From Diphasiastrum complanatum (taxonomy: Eukaryota; Streptophyta; Lycopodiopsida; Lycopodiales; Lycopodiaceae), in NCBI GenBank assembly GCA_029204225.1, contig CM055097.1, positions 30,347,785 to 30,411,784 of the forward strand: 64,000 nt of DNA. Direction: 5' to 3'. Under the pieces are notes generated by a model that was not told where the DNA came from, searched no databases, and saw only the letters and a program-made list of their open reading frames with translations. This document shows, one piece after another, positions 25,556-39,025 of the stretch. Each line of letters starts with the position of its first letter. Within the stretch, counting starts at the first letter, position 1. Both the position numbers and the translations under genes were made by a program.

Positions 25556-25839
25556 TCAACTCAAAGTGGGAACCTTTCTCATTCCCCTCATCTCTAGAAG
25601 ACCAAGTTTCGCTGTACTGATTAAATCGGGCCAAATAAATATAGATTCTTCTCTCTTAGAATTCTCCAGCTTGCTCTTCTAGTTCACGTCAACTACACGG
25701 GTAATGTGTCACATGTTTGCCCTAAGTGCAAACATCATATGAGGACGTGTCACGTTTATTTTTTCATTACTATGCCACATTATAAAAGTCAATGGTTGAC
25801 CTTTTTATTGCGTGCTTTCATGTCAGATTTAGGAGATTC

Positions 25840-25990
25840 AGCCATTCTAATTTACTACTGAATGATATTATTTTTTATGATGCAATTATCAATACTTTTT
25901 GGCAATGTCTTAGAGTTATTACTCTTTGGAACATTTGGCTAGATAGAAATAGTAGGGTAGCAAGTCCAAATGAACACTTGTTGGCCTTAG
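25840..25990 (+). pseudogene. Possible LINE C-terminal (zf-RVT-like) relic
   Basis: One frame reads FYDAIINTFWQCLRVITLWN followed by IWLDRNSR. Plant LINE ORF2 proteins and related RNase H-type relics end in a zf-RVT segment with a similar ...LWxIWxxRNxR core. Only about 40 residues are recognisable and no poly(A) tail or duplication was found. Confidence 0.4.
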
Positions 25991-26256
25991 AAAAAAGTCA
26001 AACCTAAACAAGCATCAATAAGCAACACCCCCAAATTGTGAATTATAGCAAAGGAAAAATGGCCCTATTTAGAAGTCATAGAAATGTTTCCAACGTCGCT
26101 AAGTGATGGTTCCACTATCATGATGTTTTTTTGTGACATCTATCATAATGCACACAACTAAAGTGTCGCAAAAATACGACATTTAAGCGACACCAAAACT
26201 CTTTATTAGAATCACGAAAAAGTGTCCAATGTTGAGAGCTTTACACGACACCTCTC

Positions 26257-26308
<52 letters not shown>
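26257..26308. repeat. (CT)n(CA)n compound microsatellite
   Basis: About 9 CT units followed by about 17 CA units. Confidence 0.93.
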
Positions 26309-26309
<1 letters not shown>

Positions 26310-26496
26310 TTGCATGTGCTACAAGTTTTTTGTGACATTAGTGCACATTGCTAAGTGATGAATGGTCCAACCTCACTAAATAAGAGAAGCTAAATATTTT
26401 CAATAATAACATCCTAGAACAACCATATAGCAATGGGGATCGTCGATGGTAATAAATATTTCTGAATACTTGATTTATGTAACTTTACCATCGATA

Positions 26497-26729
26497 TTAT
26501 CATCAGTTAGCAACAAAATAGGTAGCAACATTTATAGTAGCATTTAAGATAATGACAAGGATTGATATATGAAGGAGAGCGTCATTACTACACTACTGTT
26601 GTCTTGATGGATGTAAGAATAGTTATCATCAGTTAGCAACAAAATAGGTAGCAACATTTATAATAATAGCATTTAAGAGAATGACAAGCATTGATATATG
26701 AAGGAGAGCATCATTGATGGATGTAAGAA
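26497..26729. repeat. 126-bp tandem duplication
   Basis: TTATCATCAGTTAGCAAC begins at 26497 and again at 26623. Both copies contain AAAATAGGTAGCAACATTTA and GATATATGAAGGAGAGC, and both end near GATGGATGTAAGAATAG. The second copy lacks about 20 bp near its end. Confidence 0.88.
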
Positions 26730-27362
26730 TAGTTGGTACTCAGATTGTCGCACATATTAATGGAGCACTATTGCGTCAATGTGTTGCTAGTATTGTTGAA
26801 ATACCACAATTTTCTTCTCACTCCGCTCCCTTGGATTATTGCCATGGGCTTGCCATGACGAGGCAAAGATCCATATCATGGTCAAAAGTCAATGAAGTGA
26901 ACCAAGGTTGGAATTATGGTAATATTAATGCTTGATTTTCTAGATTGAAGTGCTGATGGCTATTCTTGTTACATTCTCTACATGGTTTTCATGTTTGCAT
27001 TTGAAGATTATACTTTTCTTCTTTTATTGACCAATGAGAAATACTAGAAGAAATTGATGGGAAAAGGTTTTGAATGTGGTTTCTTTGGATGATGTTTTTT
27101 CATCTTTAGATCAAATTTCTTCTCACATAGAATTGACCAACCACTCCAAAGATGATTTGCAATGAAGTTACGTCAACAAAGTTTCCCTGATTAATTCTGA
27201 CCATTCAATCACAAAATCCACTTACTCAAAAGACATTCAATCATAATAATCACTTCACTTTCCAAAGAATACGTAACTCATTTGACTTTTAGGGTTTTGC
27301 AAAAAGTATCAACAATGACGTGCTTTCACATTCAAAAATGCCTTTCTCAATATCACAAACAA

Positions 27363-27508
<146 letters not shown>

Positions 27509-28407
27509 AGCATTTGTATTAACTAACTCTATCCATGGCCAAGCCTATGGGAGTAGCTCTTCGAGCTTTCAATAATTTCCTAGATGAAAAAAGTATTTGG
27601 AGATTCATTTTTGAGACACCTTGATTTTGGAGGCTATTCAAACTTGTCATCTCATCCAAGATTGCATGGGTGAAAAGAGGGAAAAGTGATTTATATCCCC
27701 CCCCCACTTAATACTTTACTTGGATTCAACCACTTGTCATACTTGAATTGGATTGAATTTCCACATATCATTCATTAAATATATGATTAAATTCCTATCA
27801 AAGTAACATTTTAGAAGAACAATAATGGGCAATGGGCACTTACCCACAAAAAGTGTTTATATATTTTTTAGAGGTTATGTTTTTTTTACCATTTTTTAAA
27901 ATCTATGTAGCTTTTCCTTTTGCAAATGGGTGACATTTTTTGCCGGCAAAGCGTGACCATTTTTATGACACCTCACACATTCTCTATCTAAAATAGTTTT
28001 ATACTATATAGATAATTTTTAAGCATGATCTTGCAAGAAGTGACCATTGAGAGCTCTTTTTGAGCTCAATCAAGTAGAATCAATCCTAGCATTTAGAAGG
28101 AACCATGGGAGAGACATATCACCCAATCTCTTGACATGTGAGAATCTACAAGCAAGCAAATAAATATCCACATGGACCTCAATGTCAAAACAAAAAAATG
28201 TTAATCAAATTGCAACCTCCTAAGAAACTCTTCATTGATCTTGTGACATGATAAGTGTACAACTCACACCACTTGTTTTTGGCCTTGCCCAAACAAAAGA
28301 AGAGAAAAGATTATGTTGATTGGGAATTGTCTTGATAGCTTTTGTTTCTTATTCTCAAAGGATTCCCTTGAAAAGTAGTCCAAGGTCTTGTGAATTATAA
28401 CAAGATA

Positions 28408-28467
<60 letters not shown>

Positions 28468-29939
28468 GTAAAAGCTTGCCATTTGGATAGCTTAATCATC
28501 CTTCACATAAGGGAATGCATCCTATGCAACCTTTCCAGTTGATCACCAACCACAAAAAATGACACAGCCTAACAGCTTGTCATCGTTCTATGGCAGGATT
28601 CTCAAGTGGAAAGAACATTGGGAATCCATTCTCCAACACATAAAGCTATTTTAGATTTTGTTTTGTTGCAAGCTGACTAACTGCTTTAAGTACAAAATGA
28701 ATTGGAGGAGATCTGGAATTACAAGGCTTTGTGGCAAAGTCGTACTTGCTTCAAGATGGATTGCAACTAAACAAAAAAATGTCCCTGCTACTATCATAGT
28801 AAAACTATCTCAAGCAAATAACAATTTTGAGTTCAAACAAGTTAATGGCATACCCTAATGCATAACACCAGATTATCCTAATGCATAAACCTCCCATGGC
28901 TATTTGCAATAGCATCATCAAATCGTGCAGCATAGCGTAAACATCAGGTTGTCACAATCGGTGGGCAGTGCAAGTAGAATATTGAACTGTCTTGAGGCGT
29001 AAACGCTGGTTGAGTGCTCTACTCACAACTAAAATCACCTACTGGAATATGAAAAACCAAGTTAGCCTTATAGTGAGTGCGACATACTAAAGCTTGCTAG
29101 ACTGGCCTGAATCACGGCAGGTTGTGAGCTCAGAAGATTGGTTTGGGAATTATGGAGCAGAGACGATCATCAACAGGTTTACAAAAGGGATGCTCCCTCA
29201 AGAATTTGACCATTTCATTGAAGCAAAACCTTTATGCTGGAATTAAATTAAACTAATGTTGTTGTCAATCATCGAGATCAACAATTATCTGAAAGTTTCC
29301 ACATAAGAATAGTGACAGAATTCTGAATAAATGCATTTTGACTAAACTTGACAAAAAGTTAACACCTTGATTGCATAAGCCAGGCCAAGGCCTAAAATTT
29401 GCATTGGCACAAAACTATGTAGTCATAGATGGAATCAATGTCAATGGCTTGATTATATGAATCTTTGCCTGCATCCTATTCATAGTCAAAAGTTGTAAAA
29501 GGTATTTCTTGACTGCTTCATAAGCACCTTACTTTTGAGGTATCAACAAAGACTTTTACCTACAATTGATGTGCTAGTTAAAAAAGATAATCTTGTTGAT
29601 TCCAAGGAGGTAGAAACGATTATTGGCTTTGTCATCCCTGCACCATCCTGGAACTACATCATCCAACTTGGCCATCAATAGCAAATTACATCACCTTGAG
29701 CCTTGATAACATTAGGATCCATCCTGTAGTGGCACTTTCCTGACCAACTCATCTTTTGGTATAAATTCATTCTGTAAGGAGCAGAATATGACATCTATTT
29801 TGATTTGTCAAATTTTACTGCATTAGTATGTCGCTATCTGCAACCTGTAGCTGAAGATGAGAGATTGTATAAGCTGGTAGAAACAAGAAAGGTTTGCCAG
29901 CCTTTGAAAGTCCAATTCTTCACCGTAAGGCTTATGAAG
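27509..29939. other. 3' flank of the TOPLESS-type gene, no other gene seen
   Basis: AT-rich sequence between the microsatellite and the stop codon at 29940. It must contain the 3' UTR of the minus-strand gene next to 29940, but I could not place a polyadenylation site. Short open frames (for example 28658-28858) have no recognisable product. Confidence 0.5.
28413..28464. repeat. (GA)n microsatellite, 26 units
   Basis: An uninterrupted GA run of about 52 bp. Confidence 0.95.
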
Positions 29940-32209
29940 TCACCTTGCAGGTTGCTCCGACCCTTGATTTGCAGCTCCTTGACCTGAATGAACAACAGGC
30001 ATTGGACCATTCTCTGAAGGTGGTCCAACACCCCACTTGCTTTCAGATTCTAAGGGCTCCATTACTTGAACACCCCCATCACTTAATCCAAGAGCAAATT
30101 GATTTGGCTCAGAAGGATGTGCTGCGATGACCAAGGGATACACAGGAGCACTGCATCACCCAAATAACAGCAAAGTGAGCTTCGACACATATGGAAGGGG
30201 ATAACAATAGGTAAGCTCAATAACAACTCACCTATTCCCTCCTTGGGGTATATGAACTGAGGCTAGTATTCGACAACGTGGCCTCAAACTTTCAGCATCA
30301 AAGACACTGACTGATCCATCAAAGAAGCCAGCAAAGACCAGTTGGCTATCACACGAGTAAGTTGCATTTGATATTCCAGCAGGAAAAGAATCCCAGGGTA
30401 CCCACTGCACAGGTGCAAAACTATGAGCTGAAACTCAAGTACCTTGCAAAAGGGAATTTGTCATTTATCTTCCCTTCAGAAATCATCTTTAATGCTCCAC
30501 AGAGAATAGAGTAAAACTTCAATTACGATACTGTGTACTGAAACTCGGCACTTACATGACGAACTCGCTCCAGCTTTGCAGCATCATAGATAGCAAGTTG
30601 TGTCTCATGGATAACCAACAGCCGAATTTGGTCATTATGGAATTGTACTCTGGTGTCTCCTGTAGGTGTTGATGCCCTTCCAGGAGGAACCTGAATAAAC
30701 TTGGATTTACGCTTATCCCACCCATCAGTACCCCACACGCAAAGCTGCAACATTTCAAAAATAGACATCAGAGCTGAGAAGTCTTTTCAGCACAAAATTG
30801 TGAAATCAGATTGACATAGGTGAAATTTCAAAGTTCAACCTGCAATTTTCAAAAACTAGTGCACTTATTGTAAATAATTAGACACAGCTTTAAGTAAATT
30901 TTTGCCAAATTGACAGTCAATAAATGAGGACATCAAGGTCCTTCACTGCTATTGGGACTAAATCAAATACCTGCCCATCAGCTCCAGATGAAACTAGCAC
31001 ATTAAGGACATTGGAAAAGGCCAGCCCAGTGATTCTCTTCTGATGGCCTTTAAGCTTACTCTTCACCTGTGCAAAGATACTTTGATTGAGTTTCAGAGTT
31101 TCACAAATAGCATGTGATAAAAGCTAACTGAAGTATGCTCACTATGCCCATGCTTTTCATTAGGACTAAAGCTACAATTCTTGTCAACAAGGATATGTTG
31201 GAGATTAATGATAAAAACCTGGAGCTAGGGGTTATAATGCAAATAGCAGTACCTCGTCAACTCGAACATTATATATCTGAATTGTTGAATCCTCCATGCC
31301 TATGGCGATTATGTTGTTGTCTTGGGGATGAAAAGCTAGAAATGTTGCAGCTGGTGGAGGTGGCATAAATGTTGTCATAACCTGGTCAGAATTTGTCCAT
31401 CAGCTACCAAAAGTACTATAAAACAGGGACCTCACAGCAGCAGAAAGAGATATACCAGGGTGAGATTCTTCACCAACATAAATGCGAACGATACCTTGAA
31501 AGTCATCATGTTAAAGAGTGATATCTTCCCCCCAGAGGCCGACATAACATAAGAATCATTTTTGGACAGGGCAATGCAAGGCACAGCTTCCTCTGGATTT
31601 GTGTCACTTATGTCATTTGTCATGAGAATTCCACTTTGTGGCTGCCAAAGTTGGGGGGCAGTACCAGCTGTAGCCTGTATTTTTAGAAGTAAAGCATGCA
31701 ATATGCCATTATTATATACCCACGTTCTAACATAAAGCCTAAAAAGACATGTAGGAATCCAAAGAGAATGCATGGATTGATATAAAATCACTCACTTTTG
31801 CTGTGGGATTGCGCTCACTGCGTTGCCATTTCCAAAGCTTATGCACCGCATTTGAAGCAAGAGCTAGTAAAGCAACACCAGAATTTGTGTATATCAACTT
31901 TGGCACCTGTTGAATGGACAATGAAATATCACTTCCTGATCACAATAGCTAGAGAAGGCCATACATTTGTGACTAAGCAATCTTGAAACTCTTGTTATAA
32001 ATAAAGAACATGTTAACTTTCGGAATGCTCTTTGTCTTCCACTGCTATGTGGATCAAACCTTGCTTGCTGGCAGTGTATCAGGAAGTCTAACGGACTGGC
32101 ATTGTGAAGCATCTGTTATTTCTGTTAACTTCCAGATCTTTCCTTTCTCATTCACGTCATCAGCTCCTCTAGGTTTAGACTCTGCTACTCTGCCATTGTC
32201 TACATTATT
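29940..32209 (-). other. Second WD40 propeller and C-terminus (exons 18-25)
   Basis: Residues about 730-1141. Landmarks: KIWKLTEITDASQCQSVRLP, LALASNAVHKLWKWQR, NPEEAVPC, SASGGKISLFNMMTFK, FHPQDNNIIAIGMEDSTIQI, GLAFSNVLNVLVSSGADGQ, HETQLAIYDAAKL, YSCDSQLVFAGFFDGSVSVF and PLVIAAHPSEPNQFALGLSD. The tail ends SEQPAR. Between the propellers, exon 17 (32521-32628) encodes a Pro/Val-rich linker that is poorly conserved in the family. Confidence 0.88.
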
Positions 32210-35200
32210 CTGCAGTCCAGCAAGACAGATGATTATGAGTGTGTCATCCAAAGGAAGAGCTAAAAGATGCAAGAGAGATTTTTCTGTAATCTTCTGGAAA
32301 TCAGTCCATCCCAAGAGAAAACTAGACATTCTTGCTACTTTTTTGAGTGCAGTACACAGAAGGCAGACACTTTTGCATTTTGTCTGATAGCATAATGATC
32401 CTACTAAAAAGCTTCAAGAAATGAAAATATAGCAAACTTAGAGAAATGTGTGTTCATGTACGATCATTATGCTTGCTGCATGAAATACTGACAGTTGATT
32501 TAAGCAGGATGAAAAGTTACCACTGGTGCAGCTAGTGAGACAACAGGAGTACTTCTCTCCATACGGTCTCCAACAACTGGAACAGTTGGAGTGGGAACAG
32601 CAAGAAGAGCATTATTGGGGCCTGGAGCCTGCAGAGGAGCATTATAACTCTATTTACTGTCAACTTTTCAAGATCAACGCGCAGTAAAAGGAATAGTGAT
32701 CAACGTTCTGGTGAAATAGAAATGCAAAAGCATGTCCAGACTTTAAAAGTTCCTTATGCCAGATAATCACCTTGGGTGCAACTGCAATAGGTTCATGCTG
32801 CCCCTTTACAGAATCGAAAGCGCGGGTTTCAAAAGCTCGAAGCAATCTCATTCCATCAGCATTCGCCAAAATCCTAAATCCATTGTCATTTGTGGTGACA
32901 GCAAGAAGAGATCCTTCTTTGTTGAATCGTATCCGAGGGCTTGCCTGCAATGCTCCTTCCAGTCAAAAAACCATGGCTAATCTGTTCTCAATTTTAAGGA
33001 TTTTTTTAGACTGGGAGTCCCTTGAGCTTGTAATATAAAACAGTAACAAGGAATCTAAGTGTCACAACTCACTGGTAATCCACCATCTGCCTCAATAGTT
33101 GTGAGAACATTTACGTTGTCCATGTCCCAGAACTTAATTGCAAAGTCATCCCCAACAGCTAATAGACAATTTCTAGTAGTGTCAAACTGTACAACATTTG
33201 GTGTACGTTTCCTAAAACCAGCATACGTCCTTTTGATTGCCCCTTCACTTTCGTTCCATTCCACCAAGTAAGATTCTCCTTCTTTGCTTGTTCCACAAGA
33301 GAACAATCTAAAGATGTGCAAGCAAACAACAGCTGGTGAATCAGTGAAAATTCTTTGTAATGATTGCAAAGAAAACTTGAACGATGAGCTAAATACTACA
33401 GTGGGAAGCCGAGAACTGCAATTAAAAGACCATGTGTGCAGAATCAAGTTACGTCACAACTGTAATTTGAGTTTGATACTACCTTGTGCCATCAGCACTG
33501 TAAGCCATAGTGGTGCACCAATGGCCTGGAGCATCATAATCAACCCTTGATCCAAGAGTGTCATAGAGCCATGCCTTGATTTTCCCATCAATAGCAGTGG
33601 AAAATATGAACTGCAAAGAAATGCAGGGAGTCAACACTTTAAGATCAGCACAAAAATTGTGGTATCTTAATAAGGATGCACAATTACATCCATTATAAAT
33701 CGTGGCTTTGATTGTCTCAACACCTGAATGTTCTCTTTATGATGAGGGCACACAGAATAAACTGGAGCTTCATGTCCTTCAAAGTTGTATTGCTTGCGCC
33801 CTGTCATTGCATCCCAAACCTACACCAACGGGGTACGTTCACTTGTCTTAAGAAGTTACATCTCATTTAACAAGTATATAAAGCTGATCGCTTGAGATTG
33901 ATATGGATGACATTTCAAAAAACATCATGGACTACATCTACAGAAAAACTTGTACGAGTGTGGTATGCATAACATATGTCTTAAAATAACCAGCTGCTGC
34001 AGACCTTGATGGTTTTGTCATCTCCACATGAGATTATGCACAGCTGTTTGTTTGGGTGAGAAAAAGCAAGGTCATTCACGCTGCCAACATGGGCATCAAT
34101 CTGCAGAATAAACTCTAATCGTGAACATAAAGTATGATCCATTGTGAAGAAAAATGTTACAGCCCATTCCAAAGCATGCTCAAAGTAGACAGCTTGTGGA
34201 GGCATTTGAACATGCACTACAAAGAGTTTAGCTTCCATCTCCAACAAACAGCTAGCATCTGTAAGGTGCTTAGAAGCATCAGACCTCCAGGTGTTGGCGC
34301 AAATCACCACCCCCTAGATATGAATATATATGCACAATGTGTTTTGAAAAGGCAACTCCTGCAGAAGTTCAGGCATAACATAAGCCTGCAATCGAACTAT
34401 AGGTTGTGCTAGTAAATCTATCACCAAGAACCAAAAGAGTATGAGGTCGAAGGAGATTCTGTACATGCTGCTACCTAAACTTTGCTAGTGAAGCATATGA
34501 GGCCATTGGAATAGCTAAACAGCCAGAATATCCAAGAAGCAAAAGATGAGAAGTACACAGAAATCAACACAAACACAAGCATATCAATGAATGCTTCATG
34601 CGGTCTTGGCCTCTGTAAGTGTTCATTGCATATTGGGCAAATCAAGTATTAGATCAGGCAACTTACCAAGTAAATTTCCATCTGGACTCCATACAACCCT
34701 GTTCACTAATACTGCTGGATCTTTCACCAAAGCAGCCTGACAAGATGAAACCAGCAATCAGTTACCCTACAAGCTCAAATACTATAAATTGTGTCCTATA
34801 AAAGGTTAAACCAATCATAAGCAGTTGCCCAAATGCAATGCCTAAATCAGAGCTTATATATGACACTTTCATTATAGTAAGCAATTATTGTTATTATGGG
34901 GTGTAGAAATGCTCAAAATCTGAAGACTTATCTAAGAAAAAGACACTCATTATAACAGCAAAACAGGAAGATTTTTGGCAAAGTTTGGACCTGCATGGGC
35001 AAGGTACATACTGAGATGTCCCAAACTTTAAAGGTCCGCTGAGCCAACCTTTCTCGGGTGGCCACTTCCCAAATGCTAATTTCACCAACATTTGTACCAA
35101 CTGAAAAACTTTGTAACAGCAAGGTCAGTGAAAAGAGCTTCTCTTCATGGCAAAGATACCTCCACAAAATGGACTAAAGTGGGCCACACTTCCTAAAGAT

Positions 35201-38200
35201 CATATATACCAACTTGAAGCTGGAACGTTTACAAGTACAAACCTAACAAGATAGTTTGTTGTAAGGGATGAAACTCCATGGTCATAATACAGGATCCTTG
35301 ATTCATAGTACGAGCAACTGTTTTTGGAATGTCCTCCAACAAAGATGAAGTTTGGGGAAGGCTTGCCACAACATAATTCACCTGAAAGTATATTAGATTG
35401 TAGCTCTGTTCAGAAACGTTTATAAATGCAGAGAGATTTGTTGCATGATCCAACTCAATGCAAGCTAGCCTCCCGTTACAGGAAATTACACTTCCAACAT
35501 TCAATATTTGCACCTCAAGCAACAAGTATAGAAAAGGTAACTGCTTAGGCTGAGATACAGGATTCTTTCTGGCACTCCTGTGATATCAAGAAGTTCAGCT
35601 TCCACTTGACAGCACACATCCAGATGACTCACCAAGCAAGCAACAAATGGAAATTCGTGGTCTCACAACTGGGAATGCTATCAATCTAGAGGACTAAACA
35701 TTATGATGTTCAAAACGCTGTCAGTAATGTACATGCAAACACAGAAGCCCAAGTAAGAACTAAGAAGCAAGAATTTGATATTAAGATTGCACCATGACTA
35801 ATACCTTACCAATTTGGCTGGGTCATAGCTGATGATTAAAGAGTTAACCTTGCATTTTCTTTTTGAGTTTTCTTCATAGCTTATATTTTCTCTAAACATA
35901 AAGGAGTTCAATAAAGAATGTCTAAAAGTATGTGAAGGGAAGGATCTATATAAGCAAATGGATGGATCTTATGCGTAGGATTAAATTGAAACTTAGCAAG
36001 AAAGACTTCTTTCAACTTTAGGAAGTCTACCCACACAGTCCCAGACTATCAAGTTCATTGTGCAGAATCCAGATGATAGATACAACACTATGACACATAT
36101 CCTGAAGTCATAGGTGCTACTAATTTTGAGTTTGAACATAAATGTTAAAACATGAGCTAGAGAAGAAAACACATGGAATGAGTGGCATCAGTCTTATGCG
36201 AAAATGACAAACCAGAAACTGGAAGTGTCCCATAGGGTTGTGAATCTGTTTTTATATCTTTACTAAAAAACTGTGCTATTCTCAGAGTAAATTATTTGTT
36301 GCTAAAAGTACGAATTGCAATACTCATGACTTGAACCCAGACAATTATTGATAAAATAATCTAGTTTCGAAATATCAGTTATAGAAAAAATATGACACTG
36401 AAAAGTTTGCACTTGAAAATACTCTACTGACATTCATAAAGTATAAAAACATACTCCAACTTCACAATTGACCTTGAGAAAGGGTAGAATATTAGAGACG
36501 TCAATGCTAAATAACGTTGAAGCTTTTTCCAGTCATCAAGAAATGGTGCACATCCAGAATCCGATATTAGGACGAAAAGACATTCTGTGAGCATCGGACA
36601 TCCTTGCAATGTACAGGAAAGATACTTGTTGCAAATGTACAAAAGAAAGAAGAATAAGGAGGAAACAAAACTAAACCATTTAGCCAAAAACATGGAAATC
36701 AACACTGACAATTGACTTTACCTACATTGAACCCAAAACATGGGATTCCTGTAGTCACCATACGGGAAACATATAACTCCAAGAATGGAATTGAAGAGTC
36801 CCGTGAATTTCACAGGAATCCTACACTACTGCTTCAAAAGCATAAGCAGTGTCCACAGTACATGAACAGCACCAAGTACATTTCATTTACACTTTCAAAA
36901 GAGGTGTTGAAACTCAAACTCACCTCTTCAACAGGCTGGCTGCTTGGTCTGGCACGTTTCAGAAGGTGTTCAGAGTCGGCAGATTGATAGTCAACTGTTG
37001 CCATGCTATTCGGTGGTGTCCTTGGCCGTTTTAAAAGAGTTGCTGAGAGAAAAAACTCAATGATCACTTATTTGTTTGTCCAAATTATCCCTCATTTCTA
37101 CCATAACTTTCATCATACCATAGAGATTCAGCACAAACCATTCAAATGTTATAATCAAGCATGTGATGCACTTGCTTAGTGCATCTTTCCTTCTTCTAAT
37201 GTCATGGTACCACTTAGACAAGTATTAAAACACAATGGAAGAAGAATGACTGCTGTAATTGATTGAAGCTTTACAGTGATCAGGAATTCGAATACTCTGG
37301 CAATTTTGATCCTTAAATATGAGGCACTGACCAAAAGGTGAAAAGATGAGCTGGTCTATATGATGGATTCATGAACTAACCTGGATTTGGTGGATTTGCG
37401 AGGGCTGATGGCCCTGCGACTACAGCCACATGTGGGGCTGCAGAATTTGAGCCAGCCATCCACCCAGCCAATGCACTTGCGGTAGGAGGTGCTGCTGGTT
37501 GAAATGGCTGCATTAGGCAACAGAACATACTTCAAATCAAACCGGTGCAACATTAACTCCACTTTCACTGAAAAATATGTTCTTAATGGGAGAATTCAAA
37601 CCCTTTTATCAGAAGAAAAAATTGATGAAATATAGCTAAAAAAAATATCCCTCTGCAAATAAGGCTTTGAGCTTACGCCATGAATTCCAAGAGGAGGAAA
37701 TGCCCCACTTTTAGGAAGCCCTGCCACAAGGGGACCATTGCTAGGTGTTGGGGCACGTCCTCCAGTCGGTGACCCACAAGAATGGTCGATGAAAAGGGTT
37801 TTAATATCGGGATTGGGTCTTGGATTTTTGCAAAGTTGATGCTGCCAATTCAAACTGGGGCAGGATCACATGCACACCATTGTATGTCAGCCTTTTCAAT
37901 GTAATCAGTCAAACGCTACAAACAAGAATGATCATTTTTTCAATAATCAGGATAGAAAACCCTCCATAAGAGCTAACTTCTGCTACAAATTGAGCCCATG
38001 CCATAAAAGGTTTGCTTGCACATATAAATAGTGGCTAAGATGACAATAAATGGAAAGATCCAACCTTGAGAAAGGTTCAATCAATAAGAAAGATATTCAG
38101 TCAGGCTTACTAAATAATTCATACCTATAATGATCTTAGTGTAGCTTTTGTCAACATGAAGGGAGAATGTGCAACATCTAATATATGCATATTGAAAAAA

Positions 38201-39025
38201 TTGTTCAGAAATCTCACCTCTGATTTATTAGCGTACGCAAGCGGGAAGCTTTGAGAGCAGGAAATGCAAGTTTGTCTCTGAAGAGGGGGTTTGCTTCAAT
38301 CAACTTCTTTAGCTCTAATAACATAATGTGTCTTGCAGATTTCGTGTCTCCGTACTTGGATAACTGCTCATTTTCCCTGCATCAACAACCATCAAGTATC
38401 AGAAGAAACGAAAAAACAACCTTGGCAGCAAAAGTCAGCCTGAGAGAATCCTTGGTTCGAATAAGGTTGACCTGAAGTTCTCTAAAGTGAGAAGCTGGGT
38501 AATCTCTTTGTAAAGCTCCTCGTTGAAGGAAGAGAAAACTTTGAGATCTTTGACTAGTATTTCAACGGCTCTCGCCCGATCTTGCCTGGGAAACAGAACA
38601 GGGCATAAATAAACATCAGATCGAAGAGGTTAAAGATCTTGCTTCTTCCTTGAGTATAACAATCTTTCAAAAAACGTACTCACTTGTCCAATGCTTCCAG
38701 ATACTTCTGCTTCCTGATCTCGAAAAATATCTTCATGGAGTAGCGGTTGTCATCCACCTTGGTGAACCCGGAAAGGTAGCGCTCCACCTCATCCCACTCA
38801 CCATTTTGCACCTGGTCTTCAAAATACTTCATGTTGAAGAAAAACCCCGACTCCTGCTCCAGCCTGCATCAAAACCCACGCAATTTGTTACTCCTGCAAA
38901 GCAAAACACCTCCCGCAACAGCATATTGTTGTGGCATCCACTCACTTGTGAACCGTTTCCTTAAACTTTTCTTCGTCCAGGAACTGAAGGATGAGGAACA
39001 CAAGCTCCCGGCTGAGCGAAGACAT
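29940..39025 (-). CDS. TPR: TOPLESS/TOPLESS-related transcriptional corepressor, 25 coding exons
   Basis: Groucho/Tup1-type nuclear corepressor that links EAR-motif repressors (Aux/IAA, NINJA, developmental factors) to histone deacetylation. Exons 5' to 3': 38946-39025, 38684-38863, 38472-38585, 38218-38376, 37677-37854, 37381-37507, 36924-37042, 35243-35381, 34991-35100, 34667-34736, 34285-34358, 34005-34100, 33724-33819, 33483-33610, 33073-33307, 32771-32944, 32521-32628, 32060-32209, 31796-31906, 31495-31674, 31253-31381, 30971-31066, 30556-30744, 30232-30404, 29940-30150. All junctions are GT-AG with phases that fit. The total is 3426 bp, or 1141 residues plus TGA, against 1131 in Arabidopsis TPL. 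Start MSSLSRELVFLILQFLDEEK equals the family start. No frameshift or internal stop. FWDMDNVNVLTT, LWQPQSGI and LCVWGTDGW look more like TPR2/TPR3 than TPL/TPR1, judged from memory of the family. The exon model is hand-made; transcript evidence is not available here. Confidence 0.96.
32771..35381 (-). other. First WD40 propeller (exons 8-16)
   Basis: Residues about 320-693. The entry is DIPKTVARTMNQGS, then repeats including GTNVGEISIWEVATRERL, VWSPDGNLL, IDAHVGSVNDLAFSHPNKQL with CGDDKTIKVWD, GHEAPVYSVCPHHKENIQ, DGKIKAWLYD, and GDDFAIKFWDMD. A 74-bp exon (34285-34358) is easy to miss because its longest raw frame is wrong; the correct phase gives GVAFSKHIVHIYSYLGGGDL. Intron 7, before this block, is the longest at about 1.5 kb. 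Confidence 0.88.
37677..39025 (-). other. N-terminal TOPLESS domain (exons 1-5)
   Basis: Encodes residues 1-237: LisH (about 4-36), CTLH (about 34-92) and a CRA region to about 210, the tetramerisation and EAR-peptide-binding module. Numbering matches Arabidopsis TPL without gaps through residue 177. The groove residues I recall from TPL structures are all kept: R67, K71, F74, F104, L111, L130, L150. N176, altered to His in the dominant tpl-1 allele, is also Asn here. The segment LNWQHQLCKNPRPNPDIKTL ends the module. It should therefore bind EAR motifs normally. Confidence 0.9.

Noticed and set aside
32010-33550. Plus-strand frames of 70-125 residues
   Set aside because: They are shadows of the minus-strand TOPLESS-type exons.
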